A DNA stretch of 64,000 nt, from contig QZKI01000015.1 in the NCBI GenBank assembly GCA_003598055.1, positions 1 to 64,000 of the forward strand, in the 5' to 3' direction. The translations under genes were made by a program, and so were the position numbers. Under the pieces are notes generated by a model, which had not been told where the DNA came from, ran no database searches, and was given only the letters and a program-made list of their open reading frames with translations. Positions 9,237-18,918 of this stretch are shown here, piece by piece (position 1 is the first letter of the stretch; each line of letters begins with the position of its first letter). Source of the DNA: Candidatus Abyssobacteria bacterium SURF_17 (GTDB taxonomy: Bacteria > Abyssobacteria > SURF-5).

Positions 9237-10343
9237 TCAGACGCGGCGAATAAAGTGCTTGCCCGAGAGCTGTCGAATAAGTCCTTTGAGCTCGAGTTGC
9301 ATCAGGATGCTGGCGGTCTGCGAGGCGGAGAGGTTGCATCCCTCCCCTATGTCGTCAATATGTACCGGCACCATGGAAAGGAAATTGAAAACCTTTTTTT
9401 CTTCGGCGGACATGGGCACGTTTGCCGATGCATCGGGCTCGACTTGCTTTTCTTCCTCGCACGTGACCCCTTCAAGGTTCCTCTCAATTTCAGATATAAT
9501 ATCATACACGTTTTCTACAAGCTTGGCGCCGTCCTTTATCAGTTTGTGACATCCTTCGCTGTATGGCGAATAGATATTCCCCGGCACAGCGAAGACTTCC
9601 CGCCCCTGCTCGAGCGCATGCCGCGCGGTTATGAGAGCGCCGCTCCTGTTTGGAGCTTCGACCACGAGCGTTCCAAGTGAAAGGCCGCTTACAATACGAT
9701 TGCGCAGAGGGAAGAAGCCGGGGTCCGGCTCACAGCCCATCGGGAACTCCGATAGGAGCGCTCCCGAACGTGCTATCTGCTCGTAAATTTTCGCATTGGC
9801 GCGCGGATAGACGACATCGACACCGCAGCCAAGCACTGCGAGAGTGCGTCCGCCCGCGGCGAGTGACCCCTTATGGGCAGCGGCATCAATGCCGTGAGCG
9901 AGACCGCTGACAACCGTGAGCCCGAGGCGGGCAAGGTCTGCCGCAAGCCGTTCGGCCACCATCTTTCCGTAGTGAGTGGCCCGTCTCGTGCCGACGATAC
10001 TGACAGCGTTCACGTCTGAAGCATGGAGCGTTCCTTTCACATAGAGAATCGGGGGGGGGTCATGGATATTTTTCAATCGTTCGGGATAGGAGTCGCTATT
10101 GAAGGTGAGCACTGCGACGCCATGCTTACGGGTCAGGTCAATGGCTTTGGCAAGCTCGGAGGCGCAGCCTGTCCGGATGGACTCGATCACGGAAGCGGTC
10201 AAGTCAGGCACTTCTCTGAGCGCAGCCTTGGATGCGTCGAGGGCACTACGCGGACCTCCGAAATGGTGGACGAGCTTGAAGAACGTCTTCGGCCCCACAC
10301 CGGGAATAAGACTGAGCTCCACCCAATCGCGGACTTCGTCCAT
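9237..10343 (-). CDS. dprA: DNA processing protein DprA/Smf
   Basis: VSIVGTRRATHYG, VSGLAHGIDAAAHKGSLAAGGRTLAVLGCGVDVVYP, plus C-terminal winged-helix region. Confidence 0.95.
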   Translation of the reverse strand: MDEVRDWVELSLIPGVGPKTFFKLVHHFGGPRSALDASKAALREVPDLTASVIESIRTGCASELAKAIDLTRKHGVAVLTFNSDSYPERLKNIHDPPPILYVKGTLHASDVNAVSIVGTRRATHYGKMVAERLAADLARLGLTVVSGLAHGIDAAAHKGSLAAGGRTLAVLGCGVDVVYPRANAKIYEQIARSGALLSEFPMGCEPDPGFFPLRNRIVSGLSLGTLVVEAPNRSGALITARHALEQGREVFAVPGNIYSPYSEGCHKLIKDGAKLVENVYDIISEIERNLEGVTCEEEKQVEPDASANVPMSAEEKKVFNFLSMVPVHIDDIGEGCNLSASQTASILMQLELKGLIRQLSGKHFIRRV

Positions 10344-10380
10344 GTTTGCCGCGCAATCCCCGAGAGTCTTTCGGTTGTGT

Positions 10381-11454
10381 TCAGATAAGGCCGCGCAATC
10401 TCAGCGAGAGGTCCTTCGGGCTGGACGCGAACTGGAGCGCCACCTCTTCGGATACTTCCTCGGCTTCCCAGAGTTCATAAAGATGCTGGTCAAAGGTCTG
10501 CATACCGTAGGTTTCGCGGCCCTCGCTCATCAAGGCGCTAATCTGCGACGGGTCAGCCTGCATTTTTATCCGCTCCTTCACCAGCGGGGTGCCGATGAGA
10601 ACTTCTACGGCAGCAATTCTGCCGACGCCCGATTTACGCGGGACAAGCCGCTGCGAGACCACGGCCCTCAAGCATGCGGCGAATTGATTCCTGACCTGTT
10701 GATGTTGCGACGGCGGGAAGAAGTCGGTGATACGATTGACGGTTTCAATCGCGTCCGGCGTATGCAGTGTCGAGAGAACGAGGTGTCCGGTCTCCGCAGC
10801 CTGCATGGCAGCGAAAACCGTTTCGGGGTCGCGCATTTCACCAAGCATGATGACATCGGGGTCCTGGCGCACGACCGTTCGCATGGAATCGACAAACGAA
10901 TTTGTGTCGCTGCCGACCTGCCGCTGGGTGACCATTCCCTTCCTGTCCATATGAACGAATTCGATCGGATCCTCAATTGTGACCACGTGCTTGGGGGTAT
11001 TTGTGTTTATATAAGCTATCATGGCTGCCAGCGTGGTGGATTTTCCGCTGCCGGTAGGCCCGGTGACAAGGGTTAATCCCCGAGGAGTCTTGCAGAGGTC
11101 CTCCAACACGAGCGGGAGTTTCAGCTCCCGGATCGTCGGGATTTCAAAGGGAATCAGACGGAACACAATACGAACGTTTCCCATTTCACGGCTGACGTTG
11201 ACGCGAAATCTTGACAACTCGGACACGGCATATGCGACATCGAGTTCTCGCTTTTCCTGAAACGTCTTCAACTCCTGGTCGGTCAGAATCTGGTTCAAGA
11301 TTTCATCGATATCCTTCCGGGTAAGCGGAGAGTAATCAAGCCGCACGAGCCGTCCGTCGTAACGAATCACCGGCGGATTGCCTGCCTTGAAGTGGATATC
11401 GGACCCGCATTGACCGACCACGGTGTGCAGCAACGCATGCAAGTTCATGGGCAT
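10381..11454 (-). CDS. pilT: Type IV pilus retraction ATPase PilT
   Basis: GPTGSGKSTTLAAMIAYIN, VVTIEDPIEFVH, AETGHLVLSTLHTPDA. Confidence 0.95.
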   Translation of the reverse strand: MPMNLHALLHTVVGQCGSDIHFKAGNPPVIRYDGRLVRLDYSPLTRKDIDEILNQILTDQELKTFQEKRELDVAYAVSELSRFRVNVSREMGNVRIVFRLIPFEIPTIRELKLPLVLEDLCKTPRGLTLVTGPTGSGKSTTLAAMIAYINTNTPKHVVTIEDPIEFVHMDRKGMVTQRQVGSDTNSFVDSMRTVVRQDPDVIMLGEMRDPETVFAAMQAAETGHLVLSTLHTPDAIETVNRITDFFPPSQHQQVRNQFAACLRAVVSQRLVPRKSGVGRIAAVEVLIGTPLVKERIKMQADPSQISALMSEGRETYGMQTFDQHLYELWEAEEVSEEVALQFASSPKDLSLRLRGLI

Positions 11455-11478
11455 ATCTCCTGTCGATTCCGGTCTACG

Positions 11479-12507
11479 CTAGTCGGTAGTTGCGAAGCAT
11501 TTCCATCCACCGTCCGAGGAGCAAGACTCGTGCCACTCCCCTACCATCGCTTGGCAGACATCGATTATCTCTCCAACGGTCTTCGAGCGATTTATCTTTT
11601 CCCTCGCCTTTGCGGCATTTTTCATTCCTTTCACATACCATGCGGCATGTTTGCGCATTTTCAGGGCCGCGGTCCGCTCACCCTCGTATTTGACCAAAAG
11701 CGTGCAGTGTCTGACCATCGTGTGTAATCTCTCGCTTTGAGAGGGTTCAGGCGCAAGCTCGTTCCGCTCCAACAGCGTGAGTGTTCGACTGAAGGCCCAG
11801 GGGTTCCCCTGTGCTGCGCGTGCTATCATCACGAGGTCGCACCCGGTTTCCTCAAGCATCTGTCTCGCATCATTCGGAGAATGGACATCGCCGCTGCCGA
11901 TGACTGGAATATTCACGTTCTTTTTGGTCAGCGTGATCAAACTCCAGTCCGCTTTTCCCGCAAACCCCTGCGCCTTTGTGCGAGGATGAAGGGCAATCGC
12001 AGAAGCACCTGCCTTCTCAAGCATTTGCGCAAGCTCAGGCGCGTTTATTGTGCTTTCATCCCAGCCGGCACGCAATTTCACGGTCACCGGTTTATTGGTG
12101 GATCCCACGGCTGCTGCCACGATCTCGCAGGCCAGCTTCGGTGTTCTCAGAAGGGAGGCGCCACCCGCGTGGCCCGCCACCTTGGGTACTGGACAGCCCA
12201 TGTTGATGTCAATCAGGTCAATTGGATGGGAATTCAATATCTCAACGGCTCTGGCTATGATGTCCGGTTCGCCCCCGAAAATCTGAACTCCGACCGGTCT
12301 CTCGGCCGCGTCGGATATGAGAAGGTCGAAGGTCTTCCGACTGCCAAGGCACAAGGCTTTCGCGCTGATGAGGGGAATATATACGAGTGCCGCTCCGAAA
12401 GACTTGGCGATCAGCCGGGACGCGATATCCGTGATACCGGACATTGGCGCAAGCACCACGGGGGCATCCACTTCAACATGCCCTATTCGTGTTTGAGCTC
12501 TTTCCAT
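11479..12507 (-). CDS. dusB: tRNA-dihydrouridine synthase (DusB-like)
   Basis: VVLAPMSGITD, IDINMGCPVPKVAGHAGGASLLR, PVTVKLRAGWD, NIPVIGSGDV. Confidence 0.92.
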   Translation of the reverse strand: MERAQTRIGHVEVDAPVVLAPMSGITDIASRLIAKSFGAALVYIPLISAKALCLGSRKTFDLLISDAAERPVGVQIFGGEPDIIARAVEILNSHPIDLIDINMGCPVPKVAGHAGGASLLRTPKLACEIVAAAVGSTNKPVTVKLRAGWDESTINAPELAQMLEKAGASAIALHPRTKAQGFAGKADWSLITLTKKNVNIPVIGSGDVHSPNDARQMLEETGCDLVMIARAAQGNPWAFSRTLTLLERNELAPEPSQSERLHTMVRHCTLLVKYEGERTAALKMRKHAAWYVKGMKNAAKAREKINRSKTVGEIIDVCQAMVGEWHESCSSDGGWKCFATTD

Positions 12508-13511
12508 AGCGAAGATGAGAGCCGCAGATTCGGCTCGGCGTTGAGAGTCTTGTCGGCATAATACCCTGAGCGGTGTCGGTAGTAGCCCACCGAAGCGGTC
12601 ATTGCGCCATTATCGAGGCAGAGTTCCGGCGGTGGAACAAAGACATCACACCCAGCCTTGCTCACAATAGTCTCCCTGATGCAGCGGTTGGCGATAACCC
12701 CGCCCCCCAGCGCGAGATTGCTTACGCCGGTTTCGCGAACGGCCCGCCGCGCTTTTTCGGCGAGCACATCGGCCACGGCAGCCTGAAAGCTGGCCGCGAC
12801 GTCGGGCACGAGTTCGACAAAATCGCTGCGTTCTTTCAGCTCGGCCTGACAATAAAGAACCGCCGTCTTCAGGCCGCTGAAGCTGAAGTCGAACCCCGGT
12901 TCGGAAAGCATCGGGCGGGGAAAATCAAACGCACGCGGATTGCCGTGTGCTGCGATGCGTTCGATTGCCGGGCCGCCGGGATAGTCAAGATTCAGCAGCT
13001 TCGCAACCTTATCGAACGCCTCTCCCGCCGCGTCATCGCGCGTGCGGCCCAGAATGCGATACTGAAGCGGTCCCCTGCACTCGATCAAGTCCGTGTGTCC
13101 GCCCGACGCGACGAGAGCGACAAAGGGAAAGCGCAAAGATGCTCCTGCGACGATGTTTGCGTAGATGTGCCCTTCGAGGTGATGAACAGGTACAAGCGGT
13201 TTGCCCGTAACATACGCGAGCGCCTTGGCGAAGCTGATGCCGACCAGCAGCGACCCCACCAACCCCGGGCCGACAGTCACGGCGATTATGTCAATCTGCC
13301 CGAGGGAGCAGCCGGCCTTTTCGAGCGCCGCGCGAAGCATCGGCGTGATGACCCTGAGGTGCGCGCGGGAGGCAATCTCGGGCACGACTCCTCCGAACCG
13401 TTCATGCAGCGGAATTTGAGACGCGACCTGGTTTGCAAGGATATGGGTTCCGCTCTCGACGATAGCGACGCCGGTTTCGTCACAGGATGTTTCGATTCCA
13501 AGTACCAACAT
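12483..13511 (-). CDS. tsaD: tRNA N6-threonylcarbamoyladenosine biosynthesis protein TsaD
   Basis: MLVLGIETSCDETGVAIVE, VHHLEGHIYAN, VALVASGGHTDL. Overlaps dusB by 25 nt. Confidence 0.96.
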   Translation of the reverse strand: MLVLGIETSCDETGVAIVESGTHILANQVASQIPLHERFGGVVPEIASRAHLRVITPMLRAALEKAGCSLGQIDIIAVTVGPGLVGSLLVGISFAKALAYVTGKPLVPVHHLEGHIYANIVAGASLRFPFVALVASGGHTDLIECRGPLQYRILGRTRDDAAGEAFDKVAKLLNLDYPGGPAIERIAAHGNPRAFDFPRPMLSEPGFDFSFSGLKTAVLYCQAELKERSDFVELVPDVAASFQAAVADVLAEKARRAVRETGVSNLALGGGVIANRCIRETIVSKAGCDVFVPPPELCLDNGAMTASVGYYRHRSGYYADKTLNAEPNLRLSSSLWKELKHE

Positions 13512-13520
13512 TGCTGAGCG

Positions 13521-14648
13521 CTAGTTGACCAACTGAGAGGCGTAGACGAGCTCGATTCCCCGCTCGTCCATTATGGAAAACATGTCCTGAAGAGCCTGCA
13601 TGGTGGCCGGGTGGACGTGGCAGATACCAATAGCCTTTCCCTTGTGCTCGGCCTCCTCCATCAAGAGTTCCAGACGGCCCTTAATGTATTCTATATTCTT
13701 CTCATTGTCGAGAAAAATATCATTCTCCGCAGCCCGCACGCCGAAGCTCCTGGCGACTTGATATGCAACTGATTCGCTCGTTGTACGGCTGTCGATGAAG
13801 TACATGTTTTGCTCGGCGAGGTACGTCATAACGCGCATCATTGCCTGCCGGTCGCACGTCATCTTGGAGCCCTGATGATTATTGACTCCTGCGACGTGAG
13901 GGATAGATTCGAAGTCCTTTTCCAACATCCACCGCAGCGTCTTATCGTTCATGTCGGGCGAAATGAACCCGGGGTTGCGCCGCAGATGCCGGCCGGATTC
14001 CATCGGCAGATGCAGCATGATTTCGTATCCCATCTCATGCGCCACCTCCGCGATGTGCCGCGAGTGTTTGAGCTGCGGGAATATGGATATGGTCATCGGC
14101 CTTCGCAGGTTCAGCAGCTCAAGGGCGCGTCGGACATCGTATCCGACATCATCCACTATGAGCGCCACTTTGGGCCTCTGTTCTTCCACTTCCTCTTTGG
14201 GTATGGAGACGATGTGCTTCTGCCGCAGGAGCATCTGATAAATGGGCAGATCGTCAAAGTAAACCGACAACTGAAGTTCTTTGTGAAGCGCCCCGCGACT
14301 TCTTCTTTCCTCTCTCACGGTAGTGGCGGGAATGTCGAGGCCGTGCTGCAGGCTTTTGCTGAGAGAATACATTGACTGCGATTCATCGAGCGTCACCACA
14401 ACTTCGATCTGTTCCCAGCTAAGCGTTCCATTATGTTTTCGGACGTAATTCTTGCGCACTTCCAGCGGGCTCGCTTCGGCCGCCGACAGGGTTGCAGAAA
14501 AGTTCGAGTCAACTTTTCTGGCGAGGAGTGAAAGATTCGTGTTGCTCTCGAAGAGCAGAGCCGTTGCAACATATGTTCCCGCGAAGAATGCGACAAGCGC
14601 CGCGAGAAGCAATGCCACCCTGACCTTCTTGCGTATCCTTGGTTTCAT
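13521..14648 (-). CDS. Divergent polysaccharide deacetylase family protein (YibQ/DUF610-like)
   Basis: KVALIVDDVGYDVRRALELLNLRRPMTISIFPQLKHSRHIAEVAHEMGYEIMLHLPME, GVNNHQGSKMT. Start taken at the internal Met preceding the TM helix. Confidence 0.85.
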   Translation of the reverse strand: MKPRIRKKVRVALLLAALVAFFAGTYVATALLFESNTNLSLLARKVDSNFSATLSAAEASPLEVRKNYVRKHNGTLSWEQIEVVVTLDESQSMYSLSKSLQHGLDIPATTVREERRSRGALHKELQLSVYFDDLPIYQMLLRQKHIVSIPKEEVEEQRPKVALIVDDVGYDVRRALELLNLRRPMTISIFPQLKHSRHIAEVAHEMGYEIMLHLPMESGRHLRRNPGFISPDMNDKTLRWMLEKDFESIPHVAGVNNHQGSKMTCDRQAMMRVMTYLAEQNMYFIDSRTTSESVAYQVARSFGVRAAENDIFLDNEKNIEYIKGRLELLMEEAEHKGKAIGICHVHPATMQALQDMFSIMDERGIELVYASQLVN

Positions 14649-14794
14649 CCTGAACGCACCGTCTCCGGGAAATTGGCCTTGAACGGAGATTGGCATCGAC
14701 TGCGGCGGATGGGGAGCGCAGACGCCGCACTCCCAATTTCCAATTTTCTTGAATTCCCTGTGTGGCAGTTATAAGAATGAATTCCCTTATACAC

Positions 14795-14849
14795 GGGCGC
14801 CATGAATCGCGCCCTTGCAGCGGCCGCAGACGTGCGATTCATGGCGCCC
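14795..14849. repeat. Inverted repeat with perfect 16-bp arms GGGCGCCATGAATCGC / GCGATTCATGGCGCCC
   Basis: Arms 14795-14810 and 14834-14849, 23-nt loop, intergenic. Confidence 0.85.
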
Positions 14850-14937
14850 AGCCCGTTCATTGATTGCGGCTGTGCCGGGGGCCATGCCATTCTGACGAGC
14901 TTGCGCAAAAGCAAAGCGTCAACGCTCACAGTGGTAT

Positions 14938-15546
14938 TCAGACTTTCGGTTGCTCGGATGACATGTCGGTCATCCACGTCGTATTCGGGGAGAGGGGTTC
15001 TCTCAGGTCCAGGTGACCCGCGAGCGTCTCCACCTCGTTGCCCTCCACCAGTATTTGCACTCTGCTGATTCCATGGATATTCTCCGCCAGCGTATTCACG
15101 ATAGAGTAAACCGTAAGCAATTCCCCGGCGGATCCGCCGGAGTGATTGGTTTGCAGCTCACGACTGAAATCGAGCACAAGCGTGTCACCGAGTTGATACG
15201 CCCCGAGCAACTGTGCATCGGAAGGTATTGTCGAAGAGAGCGTCGGCGACCGTGGCCCCCTGATGAGTTCAGAAATTATTGTTGCGCAATTTCCCGCCGT
15301 CTCTGAGCCCAGGCGCGTGCGTCTTTTCTCGGACCGGAGTGCAAGGGTTTCTCCATCGGCAAAATAGAGGGTTATCTCTTGTTCACTGGGTGGCGGAGCC
15401 ACGGAAGGCAGCGGAGGCACGACCGTTGTCGGTTCGGGGCCAGGAACAAGTTCCCTCAAGAGTCTCCAGCCGAATCCAACCAGGAGAATCACCACCGCCG
15501 TCCATAGGACGACGAAGGCTATTTGCAGGGGGCGCTTTCTCATCAA
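14938..15546 (-). CDS. GerMN-domain protein (membrane-anchored)
   Basis: N-terminal TM helix then ITLYFADGETLALRSEKRR...ISELIRGPRSPTLSSTIPSDAQLLGAYQLGDTLVLDFSREL...TVYSIVNTL. Confidence 0.85.
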   Translation of the reverse strand: MMRKRPLQIAFVVLWTAVVILLVGFGWRLLRELVPGPEPTTVVPPLPSVAPPPSEQEITLYFADGETLALRSEKRRTRLGSETAGNCATIISELIRGPRSPTLSSTIPSDAQLLGAYQLGDTLVLDFSRELQTNHSGGSAGELLTVYSIVNTLAENIHGISRVQILVEGNEVETLAGHLDLREPLSPNTTWMTDMSSEQPKV

Positions 15547-17138
15547 GGATTTGATGTGCCGTTCGAGAAACCGAGCCTGCTTTCGAACCGGTTCTTATAA
15601 TCAGTCACCGCGGCCGCCAACGCCTCGGCGGCCCTGCCCCTGAAGTCGTCCGTCTTCAATCTCGTTTCCTCGATACGGTTAGATATAAATCCGACTTCAA
15701 CCAACACCGACGGCATCGCAACGCCGGCAAGCACGATGAATTGCGCCTGCCTTACCCCGCGGTCTTGTGTGCTGAGTCGCTCGGCCATTTCCCGTTGCAC
15801 CATGAAGGCCATTTCGCTGCTTTCCGAGATGAACTCAGTGAACTGCAAATCCCATAATATCGGGGTAAGCCTCGCTTCGACGGCTTCGTTTCCCTCATTC
15901 TCAAAGGCAATTACGGCATTTTCCATCGCCGCCGTAGCCTCGGCGCTTGGGTCGACGGCATCGGAAATATAATACGCCTCGAAGCCCGTCACCGCCGTAC
16001 TTGCGTGTGAATTCGTATGAATGCTGATGAACAGGTCAGCGGGGGAGCCATTCTTGGCCCGGTTGGCGATGGCCGTGCGCTCCTTCAGCGAAACGAATTG
16101 GTCATCCGTGCGCGTCAGGACAACCTTCACATTCGTGCCGCGCTCGAGGAGTTCCTTGAGCTTGAGAGCAATGTCAAGGGTAACATCTTTCTCCAGCAGC
16201 CCGTCTCGCCCGCGAGCTCCGACGTCCTTGCCTCCATGTCCTGCATCGATAACGACTGTTGTGAAGGAAATGCGTTGGTCCGGCAGTATCGGAACCGGCT
16301 CCGTCCACTCGCTCGACCTGGAGGTTGAAACGGATCGAGTCAACGGTGTCCGTTTCGCGAGAGAGTCAGTAGGTCGTATGTCGAGGACCACTCTCAGCGG
16401 GTCGTCATGCTTCTGGACCTCACACTCGCCCCCTTCGGCGACAGTACGAATCACCAGCGTGGCATCCGTGCCATCCTGAACGGGTTCGACCGAGCGCACT
16501 ATGGCATCCCCGATGTCAAACGGAGCCACGGATTGCAGCATTCGGAAGCCGGGAAACGTGACCCTCAATGTTCCGCCGGAGCGGACACAGTTGACCTCGA
16601 TTGCATCGGAACCGCGAATCGCGGCAATATTGATGATCAAACGTGTAAGGTCTGGATAGGAAATATAGCGGATGCTCTTTATGAGGTCATGCCCGACGAT
16701 ATCGGAGTGCTGGCGTGACGCCGAGCTTGCCGACAGAATTTCCGCTGGATTAATGTCGCGACCGAGTAAGCGGGAGAAGAGCGTGGTTGCGTCGGGTAAG
16801 GACATGCTCACGGCGCCATCAAGCACGACGACAGGAGCAAGCAACTCGAGCGGCTTGCCGTCGAACATCAAGTAGTCGGTTCCGATGACGATTTCGACGT
16901 CATGGTCTCCGTAAGCAAGAGACAGTTTTCTATCGGCAGGCATCCATGACGTCGCCACTCCGAAGGAACGGGCGACCTCCGGCAGAACCACGTTTTCCCG
17001 CGCGGTCCCGGCCTGCGCGAAGGATTCGCCGGCCACAAAACAAGCAATGCCGGCAACAGATGCCAGCATAAGAATTACTGTCAATCTCTTCAAATTCACC
17101 GGAAATAGCAAGCTGCTGCGTTCACGTCCTCGCGGCAC
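15543..17138 (-). CDS. N-acetylmuramoyl-L-alanine amidase (AMIN-like plus Amidase_3)
   Basis: TVVIDAGHGGKDVGARGRDGLLEKDVTLDIALKLKELLE, VVLTRTDDQFVSLKERTAIAN, FISIHTNS, VLVEVGFISN. Confidence 0.93.
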   Translation of the reverse strand: MPRGRERSSLLFPVNLKRLTVILMLASVAGIACFVAGESFAQAGTARENVVLPEVARSFGVATSWMPADRKLSLAYGDHDVEIVIGTDYLMFDGKPLELLAPVVVLDGAVSMSLPDATTLFSRLLGRDINPAEILSASSASRQHSDIVGHDLIKSIRYISYPDLTRLIINIAAIRGSDAIEVNCVRSGGTLRVTFPGFRMLQSVAPFDIGDAIVRSVEPVQDGTDATLVIRTVAEGGECEVQKHDDPLRVVLDIRPTDSLAKRTPLTRSVSTSRSSEWTEPVPILPDQRISFTTVVIDAGHGGKDVGARGRDGLLEKDVTLDIALKLKELLERGTNVKVVLTRTDDQFVSLKERTAIANRAKNGSPADLFISIHTNSHASTAVTGFEAYYISDAVDPSAEATAAMENAVIAFENEGNEAVEARLTPILWDLQFTEFISESSEMAFMVQREMAERLSTQDRGVRQAQFIVLAGVAMPSVLVEVGFISNRIEETRLKTDDFRGRAAEALAAAVTDYKNRFESRLGFSNGTSNP

Positions 17139-17189
17139 TGATTTTTCCTACTACATCATCTCGTGAGTTCGATTCTTTCATTACGAATC

Positions 17190-17541
17190 TGGTGGAGGCG
17201 GGGGGAATCGAACCCCCGTCCAAAGATATCACCCCGTGGGCCTCTACATGCTTACCTCGCGTTTTATCCTCACGACAAGTATCCCCCACGAGAAGGGTAT
17301 ACTTGCCGCCAGCCCGAAGAGATTCGCGCTGGCGAATCGGGCGGTTCGCTCACGCTATCCTGCTGGTCGACAGTCCTTCCCGCCCCGCAGGAAAGGCCGG
17401 GAGGACTGGGCAGCCTCTTAGGCCGCCATTGCGAGCTGATGCTCTGCAGTTACATTTTGGTCCCATCCGTTTAACGAGTGGTCGGGGAGCTCGGCATGCC
17501 ACCCATGAAGCAGCTATCTCTGTCGAACCCATTTCGCCCCC
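17190..17541 (-). ncRNA. ssrA: Transfer-messenger RNA (tmRNA)
   Basis: Minus strand starts GGGGGCGAAATGGGTTCGACAG (5' end near 17541) and ends TTCGATTCCCCCCGCCTCCACCA (17190). Internal tag reading ...DQNVTAEHQLAMAA-stop at 17418-17462. Confidence 0.93.
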
Positions 17542-17551
17542 ATGGGCTAAC

Positions 17552-18010
17552 TCATTGGTGCTGCCTGTGTTTCAATTCTCGCTCAATTTCCCTGTCCGCA
17601 TCCCTCCTCTTGATCGCCTCACGCTTGTCATACTCTTTCTTCCCGCGCGCCAGCGCCAATTCCACCTTCGCACGGCCGCGAGAGAAGTATACTTTCAGGG
17701 GTATCATTGTCAGTCCCTTTTCCTCTGTCTTGCCGGTCAAACGTTTTATTTCCGCCTTATGGAGGAGCAGTTTCCTGCCACGCAACGGGTCGTGGTTCTG
17801 AATATTCCCGTGGGAATACGGGCTAATATGGGCGTTCACGAGGAAGATCTCACCGTTATCCACAGTCGCATAGCTGTCCTTCAAACTCATGCGGCCCTCG
17901 CGCAGAGACTTCACCTCCGTCCCCTGCAATACCATTCCGGCCTCAAAGGACTCAATGATTTCATAATTATGCCGCGCTTTGCGGTTGAAGACCACGATTT
18001 TTTCACCCAT
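17552..18010 (-). CDS. smpB: SsrA-binding protein SmpB
   Basis: [60 protein letters not shown]. Start at MGEKIVV. Confidence 0.96.
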   Translation of the reverse strand: MGEKIVVFNRKARHNYEIIESFEAGMVLQGTEVKSLREGRMSLKDSYATVDNGEIFLVNAHISPYSHGNIQNHDPLRGRKLLLHKAEIKRLTGKTEEKGLTMIPLKVYFSRGRAKVELALARGKKEYDKREAIKRRDADREIERELKHRQHQ

Positions 18011-18113
18011 AGCACCTATTATCATAACATAAAACGGCGTTGAACTCAAGGGTAGGTGACGTGATGCGTAATACATAAGACATTGCAAACAAATATCTTA
18101 TATGCATATTGCC

Positions 18114-18917
18114 TCAGTGAGAGCCGCGGGAGACTTCGTTGGGCTTCAGATTCGCAAGAGCCAGAGCCGCGCTGTTCAATTCTTCGTCCTGTGACTCGGC
18201 GGAAACGACGACTGACCCTGAAGATTCCGCCGTTGTTTTGACAATCGGATTGTGTCGGTGATTAAGAAGGTCCGCGAGTTCTTCGGCAGTGCGGTCGGAG
18301 TCGCAGTGGAAGCATTTGACCTTGATCTGAAGCCGTCTGACGATGAATTCCTGAACCAGGGCAGTTCGAATCTTTCCGTTGAGGTTCCTTTCGAGTTCCG
18401 AGATGTTTCCCTTTGGCAAATACTCCTCAGTCACGAGACTCCATCCTTCGGGCAGTTGAGTCGTTCTGATCTTGTGGTAGTGTATCGGGTCGGCTTGAAA
18501 AGCATGCGCAACCAACTCCTGCAACTGTGACGTGGTTGCGGCTATTTGAATGATCACGCCGTCCTTTGGCAGGATGAGGCTCCTGGCGCCGTCCGAGACG
18601 ACCAATTTCGTGTATCCGAATTCGAGCCAGTCAGCGTTAATCGGAAGGATGTAATTGACCTGTGCTTGCTGGTTGACATAGACAATGGTCTGATTGAGTA
18701 ATGCGTTTATCGGGAATCCGATCCTCAGGCGGACACGGAGCAGCTCCTGGGGCGAGGCCCAGACTTCACGGGCAATACTCATGTCCAGTGGAAGCGCTCC
18801 TTCGGAGAGCTTGACCACGGAGATGGCGTTTGCCTTCCCTGCGGATTCGGCAAGCACAGCCTGTGAACCCACAAGAAACGGCAAGATAAGCATGAACACG
18901 AAGGTTACCCTTTTCAC
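18114..18917 (-). CDS. Secreted/periplasmic hypothetical protein with signal peptide and a CxxC motif (CFHCD)
   Basis: 267-aa ORF with N-terminal signal peptide. No family recognised by eye. Confidence 0.7.
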   Translation of the reverse strand: MKRVTFVFMLILPFLVGSQAVLAESAGKANAISVVKLSEGALPLDMSIAREVWASPQELLRVRLRIGFPINALLNQTIVYVNQQAQVNYILPINADWLEFGYTKLVVSDGARSLILPKDGVIIQIAATTSQLQELVAHAFQADPIHYHKIRTTQLPEGWSLVTEEYLPKGNISELERNLNGKIRTALVQEFIVRRLQIKVKCFHCDSDRTAEELADLLNHRHNPIVKTTAESSGSVVVSAESQDEELNSAALALANLKPNEVSRGSH

Positions 18918-18918
18918 G

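Noticed and set aside
10099-11076. 325-aa plus-strand ORF
   Set aside because: Antisense to dprA/pilT, both of which have strong motifs.
17192-18043. 283-aa plus-strand ORF across tmRNA and smpB
   Set aside because: Covers the tmRNA and the smpB antisense strand; not a real CDS.
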